A stretch of DNA of 64,000 nucleotides, from NCBI RefSeq assembly GCF_029867415.1, contig NW_026705732.1, positions 62,001-126,000 of the forward strand, given 5' to 3'. The DNA comes from Vicia villosa (Eukaryota; Streptophyta; Magnoliopsida; Fabales; Fabaceae). Under the pieces are notes generated by a model. It was not told the origin of the DNA and ran no database searches. It worked only from the letters and a program-made list of their open reading frames with translations. Shown here in pieces: positions 9,901 to 19,537 of the stretch (its first letter is position 1; every line of letters begins with the position of its first letter). The translations under genes and the position numbers were made by a program.

Positions 9901-11142
9901 AAAGATAATTGAATTTCCTTCAAAATGAGCTTTGGTTGACATTTTTTGGATGAAGGATGAGAGAGTTATGATCAGTCAAAGTTGAGTTGACTTTTCAGGC
10001 AAAAACCCTAATTTTGAATCTTAGGGTTTTGTTGATTTTTGATCTTTCCTTGATGAATTGTGATCATCCAATGATCAAATGTTGAATCCTTTGACAAAAT
10101 ATGGACTTTGACAAAAAATTTCATTTTTGACTGTCAGTTGACTTTTTTGGTCAAACGGGTCGTCTGTTGACTGTTTGAGCTGCTGACGGTGCGTCTGAGT
10201 GAATTGAAGTTTGAAAATTTGTATGATGGTACTTTGAGATGTATGGATGTATATGAAATCCATTTGAGCTCTCAAAACTTGTTGCTCCTGTTAAAACAAG
10301 AAAAACCCTGATTAGGGACTGTCTGTATAGGAGGCAGTTAAGCGTACCTGATTTTTGTGCAGTGTTGAGTTTCTGCTAATCATGTGATATTCAGAAGACT
10401 TCTAACACAAAAATCTTGGAAATTTGAATTGTGAATGATTGATTTGATTGATTGTACAAATCACTGTGAATTGTACTGTCTGCAGTTTGTCTGTCAACCG
10501 ACTGTTCGTGTACTGAAGCAGCAGTTAAAGTGAAAAAGTCAACTGTCAAAGTTAATTTTCTTTTCTTTTTTGTTGTTATTTTTGTCTTTGTTTTGTGTGA
10601 AGCATGAAAATTTATTTACATGACTTGTTAGAAACAGAAACATAATAAATAACTGATATTTACGGTATGCGGGCAAAATTACCGATAATAACCTGAAAAT
10701 TGTTTACTGCACAGAAATAGAAATATTTGACTGGCAGAAAACACACAAGTTAAGATTTGATTTTTGAAAAAGAGATTTGAAAAGATTTTGAAAATAATGG
10801 AATATAGTACAAAAGTTAGTGGGAAACCAAAAACAATTGTTACCAGTATAGTGTGAGTTTCCTGCTTCTGCGCCTGCAAAAAGAGTTAACTCTGCATGAT
10901 TGTGTTAGTACTATTTATCTGTAAATAAATAAATAGTATTTGTGATGTAATGAACAGTATTTGGCGTTTGCGTAAGAATAAATTCCTCTGTAAGCCAAGC
11001 TACTGTATAAGAAAAGTTTCTGAAATTTAAGTACTTCATATGCTAGGATATTTGAAATAAAAATCCATGATTATATGAAACTCTTAATTTTCAGATTGGA
11101 GTTTTCTTGAAAAAAGATGTGGGCAAATTTTGGGGTATAACA
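6935..11142 (-). repeat. Ogre A 5' LTR (about 4.2 kb)
   Basis: The LTR starts TGTTATACCCCAAAATTTG (11142 leftward) and ends GGTCCACA (6935) on the minus strand, with TG/CA termini. It is AT-rich at 7860-8400. It contains a run of ACCTGCGGATT-like repeats at about 8670-8715 and a clear TATA box. Near the inner end it has the Ogre-type block GGTGCTAACACCTTCCC, followed by AGTGGCGACTCTG-like sequence. ORFs in it are short and look fortuitous. Confidence 0.85.
9259..9265 (-). promoter_or_regulatory. TATA box of Ogre A LTR
   Basis: GGGCTATAAAAGGAGC on the minus strand is a canonical plant Pol II TATA box and the best in the LTR. Transcription would start about 30 nt further left, giving a U3 of roughly 1.9 kb. 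Confidence 0.65.
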
Positions 11143-12006
11143 GATATCATAAATATATGGATAATAAAGTCATTTGACCAAAGAAATTCAAGAAGAATCT
11201 TCAAGGAGCAAAAAGTCGGGAATTAGGGTTTTTGAGGGCATTGTGGGAACTCAAAATTTCACCTACACAACTCAAAAAACTTCCAACATGAAAGTTGTAG
11301 ATCTTGCAAAATAAAACAACATCTTACAATGGAACTTTTTTCAAAAGATCAATCATTTAAGAGTTTTGGAAATTTTGAAGTTTTAGGTCATAAACACTTA
11401 GAAAATTTTCTAAGTGTTTTAACCTAGTTTTCTTCCAACTTTGGCCTCATTTTTCACAAATTTGCCAAAGGATTCTGAAGAAACTCCAAACTAATGATTT
11501 GAAGTAGATGTTTAGGGCTTTCCAAATTGTGTTCAACCTTCTCCAAATTCATTTTGAGCTAGGAGTTATGCTTGTTCAAAGTTGGCCTCATGAAGTGAAA
11601 TTATAGGTCATGCATCATTTTTGAACTTTGCAATTTTGTGCACATGACCTCAATTATGGATGCTACACGACCCATAACACATCTGAAAACATGCCATGCA
11701 TCCATTTTCACCATGCCATGATCATTGAGGAAGATTCCTAAAACAAGAACATGTGATTATGTAATGATTACATTTGAGAATTTATGGCAAATTGATGAAT
11801 CACCCAAGGAATCTTCTCACCAACCAATTAGAGCTCACTTTGTATCTGAAATGTTCCCTAAGATCAGATAGAATCAAAGGATAGGGAGCTGGCTCGAAAA
11901 TGCAATGATCACACTTGGATATTCTTTGAAATTTCTTCATGGCTAAGAAACCAAATTCACTTCACTAAGCAAGCTCACTCTCTCAATCAGTACTGAATCA
12001 TTTGCC

Positions 12007-12013
12007 TATAAAT
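12007..12013 (+). promoter_or_regulatory. TATA box of Ogre B LTR
   Basis: GCCTATAAATAGGAGAG is a strong TATA match, with pyrimidine-rich DNA 40-70 nt downstream. It is the most likely Pol II promoter of the LTR. Confidence 0.6.
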
Positions 12014-12969
12014 AGGAGAGCATACCTCAGTAAAAAAACACACCAAAGCAACCATATTCCTTGCTTTCTCTTTCTCTCCTCATGCTTATTGTTTTTCAAA
12101 GTTCTTTGGCAAGAAGAATCGTTTTCTTCAAACCAGAGCTTATCTTTGGAAAGTAAGCATTCTAACATCTCAAGGGGGATCATTTGAGGTGATCCAAGCA
12201 CCTGGATCATTTCTGTAAGTGAGGGAACGCCATTGTTGCTCTCACTTTGGAGCTGTTGCAGTTGGAGGTCCACAGAGCAATTCAGAAGGCTCCAAGCAAG
12301 GTTAAGCATCCAGGCACGTTCCATAGGAGGTAGTGAAGCTATCCAGATGGTCGCAGCTCATCTGTAACTGCAGATTCATCATCCCCCATGTTCACTTGAA
12401 GCTCAAATCGAGGGAGGTCCATAGAGCAATTCAGAAGAATTGAAGTTACAATAGGCATTCAGTTAGCATCACTGAGTCCCAAGGAAGCTTTTGGGATCAT
12501 TCATACAAGCCCAGGTGCTCTCTAACATCCTCACGACCTCCATTTTCAGAGGTAAGTTTCTGAACTCCACCTCTTTAATTTAAGCACTCTTTGTGATAAA
12601 GCTCGATTCTATCTTGTTCAGCATCATCAGAGGATTGAAAACCCTCTATCATCATTCATTTATCTTTAAGTATAGCCATTTAATTTGATTTTTAAATTTT
12701 AGGGTTCTTCACGTTTTCTGGTAAATTAGTTAGATATAGTTAATATAAATTTATGTTAGTTACATATCTAGAATCGTGAGTAAATTTAGAGCAAGTTTGG
12801 TCTTTATATCGTTGCAAATGGATGAGAATTGAGAGAGTTCAGAAATTCAAATTGTTGGAGCTTGAGGAAGAAGATGACAATGGTGGTGGCGCGCAAATTT
12901 CAAATCTGAGGGCCAAGTTTATTTTATTTTGAATGGTTTGTGTTTTACAAACGAATTCATCATTTGCCC

Positions 12970-13182
12970 TAGTGGCCTCACATGCGCTCTTAGTCTCCTC
13001 ATGCCCAAGGTCTGGGGTTCGAATCCCCCTCGCCCCAGACTTTTTGTTTCTTTTATTTTTCCATGATTTACCACTTGTTTGAAAATATAATGAACTGGGT
13101 GTGTGTTATAATCACCAAGCGCGCGTTGGCTCAGTGGTGTTGTTTTGGGATTGGTAACATAAAGGGCGTGGGTTCAAACCAT
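12970..13182 (+). other. Two tRNA-like Pol III box modules inside LTR B
   Basis: Module 1 has a perfect B box GGTTCGAATCC at 13016-13026 inside a T-arm-like GGGG/CCCC stem, but only a degenerate A box. Module 2 has an A box TGGCTCAGTGG at 13127-13137 that fits TRGYNNANNNG. A B box GGTTCAAACC follows 33 nt later at 13171-13180. No cloverleaf with a matching acceptor stem is evident, so these are tRNA-derived or SINE-like fragments and not tRNA genes. Confidence 0.5.
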
Positions 13183-14292
13183 GGTGAGACCAAAACATTA
13201 TTTTTACCACTAATTTCCTTCATTTTTCTCAGAACTTCACACAATTAATTCACCTATCAAATTAAATCATTTTCACCTCATTTTTCACACACTTGCTATT
13301 TAATATATCTATTTTGTGAATAATCAAAAAAATCATAAAAATATTATTTATTTCATATATTTTTATTAGGTTTAAAATAGTATGTTTTAAGTGTTTTCTT
13401 AAATACTTTAAAATATATATTTTCATTTTGTTTTAACCTAATTACTTTGTGAATAATTTTATGATAAAACCCTAATTATTTAGGTCTTAATTAGGTATAG
13501 ATTTCATCTTTGCCTTAATTAAGTTGACTTTTGTCAATTTGCAAAACTGTTTTCAATCTCCGATCAAACAGATGATTAAGGTTTTCACACAACAAAACCT
13601 TATATCATTACAAATCATTTTCAACTGTTTCTCATAAACAGTAAATCATTTTCAAATGGGCCTCTAATAGAGTATAAGTCCCAACACCTTCTTCTCTTCT
13701 TAGCTTGTTTTCAAAACTGTATTTTCAAAATCTTCTTTCTGTTTTCAAAACATTCTTCTGGTGTTTGAAGGGCATTATTCCCGGTGAAACTCTTCAGATA
13801 CCTATGTGACCTTTGTCCATCTTCACTTCTTCTGTTTTCAAAAAAAAACCATTAACTGTTTATCATATATATATTCAACTGTTATCCACCAATTACTGTT
13901 GAGGCTCTGTACATACTTCTTCAAAGGCCTCCACTCCATCCAGGTTAGGCTTTACAAGCTTTCAATTTACAGTCTTTATTTAAATTACAGTCAAATATAA
14001 ACTGTGCATATATTAGTTTAGAACTACGTTTGAGTATAAACCCTAGGACAGTTAAACTATATATATATTATAGGAATATGGCCTAGGATTGAGAATGTCT
14101 TCCCGGTGAAGGCTCTTTCCTAATTAGAGATCTGTAGTTCAAACCCCCAAGATGAATTATTCCCGGTGAAACATCTTGGCAAAAACCTTAGAATCCAAAG
14201 AAATAGGACACATCCACCCAAAGAGGAATTATTCCCGGTGAAACCTCTTACCCATTTGCTTAGAGCCAAAATAAGTTCAAAACTACATAGCT

Positions 14293-15910
14293 TTCTCTTG
14301 TGCTATAACAAGGACCCTCGATTAGCCTCCTCTTGGGCTTTGTACAAGGACCCACAGGCTTCTTAAAAGCATTTCCAGCTTCCTCTTGAGCTTGTATACA
14401 AGGACCCATCAGGTTTCTTATAAACATAGGAACAGGTCTTTAGTCACCTTTTAACATACCCTGGTGAGTTTCTTCCAATTTAAACCAGACTTTAAACAAG
14501 CTAAGATTGTCTCAATCTCACATTGAGTACATTTTTGGAATGAGAGACATGGACAGTCTCTGTCACCCTTATCTTCACCAATTTTCCTTAGCAGAGTCTA
14601 GGATCCATGTTTGCTTATCCTCAGCAAGAGTCAGCCTTCATCTTGGGCTTTAAACAAGAAGTCTCCACTAGATAATCTTTCTGCCTTTCATTTTAACAAA
14701 AACCCCTGGAAAGGGTTAGCCTCCACATCATTCTTTCATTTTAACAAAAATCCCTGGAAAGGGTTAGCCTCCAAAAATCACTTCTTCAAAAAACAAAGAT
14801 TCATTTCTCTTAGGAGATAATTTCCCCAAAAGAGTCAAAATCCCTGGAAAGGGTTAGCTTCCAAAAATCAGTCTTTTAACAGATAATGTCTCCAGCTGAG
14901 TCAAAATCCCTGGAAAGGGTTAGCTTCCAAAAATCAGTCTTTTAATAGATAAATTCTCCAGTAGAGTCAAAAATCCAACAAAAACAGTCAGCCTCAACCT
15001 TGGGCTTCATACAAGGCACCAAAACAATAAAACCCCCTGTTAATAGTCAGCCTCAACCTTGGGCATTGTACAAGGCAGATAATAGAGTCTCCCCTAGTGA
15101 GTCCTTCATTATTCAGTAGCCACAACCTTGGGCTTTGTACAAGGCAGATAAACCATATTTCATGTGTCAAAGATTCCTAACATCTAGGATCTTTTCCTTA
15201 TTAGAGTCATCCATACTCAGTTTATTTGAGAGTCCGCCACAACCTTGGGCTTTGTACAAGGCAGAAAATAATGTTTTCCCTAGCTAGAGTCAGCCTCAAT
15301 TCTGGGCTTTGTACAGAACACCAAATAAAATCCATCAAAATAGATTCTCCCTAAGTAGAGTCAGCCTCAATTCTGGGCTTTGTACAGAACATAAAAATCT
15401 CTTGTAAATTAATCCCCAGTGGAGTTTTCTCCCAGAGTCATAATCATAATCAATCAATCAAAAAGCCTCAAGCTTGGGCCTCATACAAGCTAGCTAAAAA
15501 GTCAAATCTTTTACACAATAGATAGACATAGCTTATCTCTATAGAGAGATATTTTTACTACTCTACCACATTCAAACAAACAAACATTTCAACATTTCAA
15601 TTTCAATTTCAATTTCAATAAAGTCTCCCATTTAGGATTTTGAAAGGCATGAGCTGGCAGTAAAACCCAGACATGTGGTAACTTTCCCTAATTTGGATGA
15701 GCATCTTTCTTTCATTCAAGAGATACTAGCATACTTGCAAACACACAAGTAAGGTCACTCTCTTAATGAAATGAATTCAATCATTCTGTCACTCTTTTAA
15801 AAATGTTTGTGGTGGAATAGTAGAAATACCTCTCTATAAAGATGACTTCATGTCTCTTTACTGTAAACAGAGATTTAATTCAAGCTTCAACCTTGAGCTT
15901 CAAGCAAGGC
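14293..15910 (+). repeat. Array of about 12 short hairpins with co-varying arms in LTR B
   Basis: Units of 18-21 nt consist of a 5-6 nt arm, a loop like GGCTTTGTA, and the complementary arm. The arms are CCTTG/CAAGG (14998, 15057, 15126, 15243, 15891), TCTTG/CAAGA (14641), TTCTG/CAGAA (15300, 15371) and AGCTTG/CAAGCT (15471). Three units are TCTTG/CAAGG with a U-G wobble (14296, 14331, 14384). Between them (14695-14930) sit four AAYCCCTGGAAAGGGTT units, which also fold. Spacing is irregular (about 35-420 nt). Confidence 0.75.
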
Positions 15911-16190
15911 ACCCAAAAATAATTAATAATCAATTAGTTCCCCGAACTACATTAAGCTCTGACTTCCATTAGGGATATGTAGGCATGAGGTTCACAAGGA
16001 ATCTCAGCGAGCTAATAAAATACCAAAAATAGTCAGTCTGTCTGTCTGTCTTTCTTTTATTCAATTCAATTCCTTCTCCTAACACAAAGGAGAAACTTTC
16101 CCAATCATTAGCAGTAAACAAAAACACAAATGACACAGAGAAGGTTCCTGTAGAGTACTACAGATATGTAGGGTGTTTAAACACTTCCCT

Positions 16191-16996
16191 ATGTATAACC
16201 GACCTCCCGGACTCCAGAATCTCTAGTCTAGGTGAAATCCCCACACTTAGCAAACTCCTAGGGTTTAGTTGAGATCTTTTTTCCCCTTTCCTACTCGTAG
16301 GACAAATAAGAAAGTTCGTGTGATATCGTAGGAAGAACTGAAATAAAATTCATCCCACCACGGGCGCATTCTCCTTCCAAATTTCGCGTGAAGGGTCTAG
16401 TGTGCCGTCCTCCCAAGTGAAACGGGGAGGTAAAAAAACGACCACCACAGTTATGGCAGATAATGGGTCTACCATGGATGCTGAAAATCACAGGTTTGTC
16501 TGAAGATGCATCTCCATATTCACTCTGAGCTATTTTCAAAGATGCATCTTCGAATTAGGCTGAGTCAAAAAGTTGAAGATTTAGTGGACATGTTGTTTAA
16601 ATTTGTTTATATTTATAATACAGGTGCAATGGCTGACAACAATAAAGGTCGAATTAGGGCCGAGCGTGTGTCCTAAATCGCGCCGGTATGACGTAAAAGG
16701 GCCGCAACCAAGACCATGAGGCCATGAGATACTGATGTATAACCGACCTCCCGGACTCCAGAATCTCTAGTCTAGGTGAAATCCCCACACTTAGCAAACT
16801 CCTAGGGTTTAGTTGAGATCTTTTTTCCCCTTTCCTACTCGTAGGACAAATAAGAAAGTTCGTGTGATATCGTAGGAAGAACTGAAATAAAATTCATCCC
16901 ACCACGGGCGCATTCTCCTTCCAAATTTCGCGTGAAGGGTCTAGTGTGCCGTCCTCCCAAGTGAAACGAGGAGGTAAAAAAAAACGACCACCACAG
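16191..16996 (+). repeat. Duplicated LTR terminus (2 x about 260 bp) with 284-bp filler
   Basis: 16191-16450 and 16735-16996 are nearly identical: one substitution and a poly-A length difference by eye. Both end at the LTR terminus ACCACCACAG. The 284 bp between them (16451-16734) is unrelated to LTR A and contains an inverted AAGATGCATCTT motif. Only the second copy is followed by a primer binding site. Confidence 0.8.
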
Positions 16997-17001
16997 AAAA
17001 A

Positions 17002-17019
17002 TGGCGACTCTGCTGGGGA
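17002..17019 (+). other. Ogre B primer binding site
   Basis: TGGCGACTCTGCTGGGGA lies 6 nt after the LTR end CCACCACA and is identical to the sites of A and C. Confidence 0.85.
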
Positions 17020-17812
17020 TATAAGTGTTAAAAACCTTGGTTTTTCATCCAAACCAATGGTTGACCTGTTGCTGGTCCAGCCCCAATGAGGAATTAGGGA
17101 TGCCAAATTCCCCTTCAAACAAGAGAGGTCCTGCCTAACCTCTGTGTCATTTCATGTGTTTGCTGCATTTATATCTGTTTATTTTGTTTATTCTGTATCG
17201 GGAAAGGGCTTGATTCCCCCTTGTGGTGAGAAATCCTATACCCGGATTTGAGTGAAACATAAGATAGGATGGAGGATGTCTTCCCGGTGAAGGCCCTCTA
17301 ATCTTGGTTCACAATTCTACTCTTGGGATTTGCCTGGCTGGTTGTGATTAACTGCGCCACTGCATTCTGAGACTGATTTGTACCAGGAGGACCTAGAAAC
17401 ACATCAACCCCACTTAAAGCCTTTTTTAGGACGTAGAGCGGTGATTACGGAAGTAATTGTCACGCATATACTACACTCAGAGAAAACTCTCTTATAGATA
17501 CCAATCAACGTATCTTTAAGGTTGAGCAAAAACTCTGAGACCCCTAGAACCCGTTCTACAGGTACAAAAATCCTTATCCTTAGTTTACCAATGGGGCGAG
17601 GTTTGCGTTTTGACATCATGACCACTATACCCTTCTACGCCATGTTTGTTTAAAAACTCTTGTGTGTGCATTCATGCATTCATGCATCATTCATTAATAA
17701 CAACTAAAAACAAAAGAGTCTTTTTCGAGTCGTTTTTCAAGGAAACTAAATAACGAACGTTTTGAACTTCATAGAAAGAGAGAAACGGAGAAAGGACTTA
17801 AGGATCTATACC
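17020..17812 (+). other. Ogre B untranslated leader
   Basis: This 793-nt stretch has no convincing ORF. It contains another CCCGGTGAAGG motif (about 17283), shared with the LTR. It runs to the ATG of ORF1. Confidence 0.55.
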
Positions 17813-19248
17813 ATGGATTACGGAAGAAAGAGAGCTAGGAAATACACCTTCAAGATTCCCCAGGTCGAGGAACTGGGAAAGCTCGGAAAACTGGTGGTCA
17901 ACCCCCAGGCTTTCAAGGAGAAGTATGGAAAACTTCTGCCTTTGCTCAATACCAACATTGTGGATGGGATCCTTCCCACCTTGGTACAGTTTTACGATCC
18001 AACGTATCACTGCTTCACCTTTCCAGATTATCAGCTCATGCCTACGTTGGAGGAGTACTCTCGTCTGATTGAAATACCCGTGTACGCGCAAGATCTGTAC
18101 TCTGGTTTGGAAAAGAATCCTGACGACGTTATCATTGCTGCAACTACTCCTTTGAACGTAGTCGACATCAGAACTCATATGGTGAGTAGAGGAGGAATTC
18201 AAGGATTGCCCTCCAAATTCCTGTTTGATCAAGCTCGGTACTTCGTCAGCATCCAAGATATGAATGCTTTTGAGGAAATCTTGGCTTTGCTTATCTACGG
18301 ATTTTTTTGTTCCCTAACATTAACGATTTCGTCGACATCAACGCAATTAAGATCTTCTTAATTGGAAATCCGGTTCCAACCTTGCTTGCAGATGCTTATC
18401 ACTCTGTGCATTCAAGAAACCTGCAGCGAGGAGGATTAATCACATGCTGTGTACCGTTGTTATACGAATGGTTCGTTTCGCACCTGCCAAAGTCTAGCAC
18501 TTTTTGGAATATGAGGGATGGCCTTTACTGGTCACAGAAAATCATGTCTCTCACTCATACGGACATTGAGTGGTGTAGTCCTGACAACGACGAAACCAAG
18601 ATCATCTTCAGTTGCGGAAGTTTTCCCAACATACCCCTTATTGGAACTAAGGGAGGAATCAGTTACAATCCAGCTTTAGCCCGTCGTCAATACGGCTATC
18701 CCATGAAAAATATTCCAAGTAATATCCAATTGGAGGGTTTGTTCTTCAAGAACATCGACGATCATGGCAACATGCTGAAGAAGGAAATTGTCCAAGCCTG
18801 GCGTCTTGTTCACAGCAAAGGGAGAAGATCGTTAGGAAAACATCTTTGCATCTCCCTGGATCCTTACCTTCAATGGGTACGCGTCAGAGCATTCAAGCTC
18901 AAGATGCCTTATCAACATCAAGAACCCATTCCCCTAAGGGAACCAATATACCTTTTCTCCACTGATGTTGAAAAACTGCAAGCGGCATTAAACAAGGTAT
19001 GCCAAGAAAGGAATGCTTAGAGGAACAAGTATCGAATCGTCAACACGGAAAATGTTGAGATTCAAAACATCCTAAGAAGGAAGGATGAGTTACTTGAAGT
19101 GCTCGATCGACAAGTGTCACAAACGTCACTTTCTCATCATATCCCTCCTGCTTCATGGATCATCGATCAGCTCACGTCAGAGAACGCTCAGCTCAAGAAA
19201 CAGAAGAAGATGTTAGAACGTGAAGTCGGCTCTTCGTCAAAGTTTTAG
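17813..19248 (+). pseudogene. Ogre B ORF1 pseudogene (plant-mobile-domain-like), one frameshift and one stop
   Basis: The homologue of A's ORF1 starts at the ATG at 17813 (MDYGRKRARKYTFKIPQ). It has the YDPTYHCFTFPDYQLMPTLE block, LALLIYGF, then NPVPTLLADAYHSVHSR and WFVSHLPKS. A frameshift in a T-run at about 18303-18310 breaks the GLVLFPN segment, and the frame resumes near 18307. A TAG at 19018-19020 then interrupts a C-terminal coiled coil that continues in frame to TAG 19246-19248. Function is unknown, as for ORF1 of Ogre in general. This copy cannot make the full protein. Confidence 0.85.
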
Positions 19249-19440
19249 AGTCCTTTCTCTCAGTTTCTCTGTATTTCCTTTTCAAAGTGTGTAAAAAATG
19301 GCGTTTTCGCTTAATTAATAAAAGTTTGATGTTTCATAACGTAATTATGGTGTTTCCTTGAAAAATAATAATTTAATTGCATATCATACATCGCTTTAGT
19401 CGTACGCACTGACACGAGAATTGTCGCGGATCTAATAGTC

Positions 19441-19456
19441 ACTTTCCTTTCTCCAG
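19441..19456 (+). promoter_or_regulatory. Possible splice acceptor before Ogre B gag
   Basis: A pyrimidine tract ending TTTCTCCAG lies 82 nt before the gag ATG. A (4652-4651) and C (51766-51765) have a pyrimidine tract plus CAG in the same place. It could serve to splice out ORF1. Confidence 0.35.
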
Positions 19457-19537
19457 AAAGAGAGGAGGAGAAGGAGGTGAACCAAGACTTTCAAGCTGTC
19501 TCATCCATACAACACTCGTTCAAGTCGCAAGAAAAGA

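Larger units (their letters stand above)
1..11142 (-). mobile_element. Ogre A: Ty3/gypsy (Tat lineage) LTR retrotransposon, cut by the window start
   Basis: Reading leftward on the minus strand, the order is 5' LTR (11142-6935), primer binding site (6930-6913), leader, ORF1, gag-pro, intron and the start of RT. RNase H, integrase and the 3' LTR lie off the left edge. ORF1 and gag-pro are uninterrupted and the RT exon is open as far as visible, so this is the best preserved Ogre here. The outer LTR end (TGTTATACC on the minus strand) abuts DNA that looks like the interior of LTR B, so A probably inserted into B's 5' LTR. The expected right-hand target duplicate would be 11143-11147 (gatat). 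Its partner is outside the window. Confidence 0.9.
11143..16995 (+). repeat. Ogre B 5' LTR (5.85 kb visible, beginning cut by element A)
   Basis: It ends ...CGACCACCACA just before the primer binding site. It resembles LTR A in order: U3, TATA, a long R/U5, then a GTATAACCGACCTCCCGG block near the end. Its first part is missing because LTR A starts abruptly at 11142. It holds two tRNA-like Pol III box modules, repeated ATTCCCGGTGAAAC motifs (13779, 14158, 14229), a hairpin array (14293-15910) and a duplicated terminal segment. No ORF in it is convincing. Confidence 0.8.

Noticed and set aside
13016..13180. Functional tRNA genes
   Set aside because: B boxes are good, but there is no full cloverleaf or matching acceptor stem.
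16621..16680. Small ORF starting MADNNKGRIRAERVS in the LTR filler
   Set aside because: It ends after about 15 codons. It may be a fragment of another transposon gene, but there is too little to support a call.
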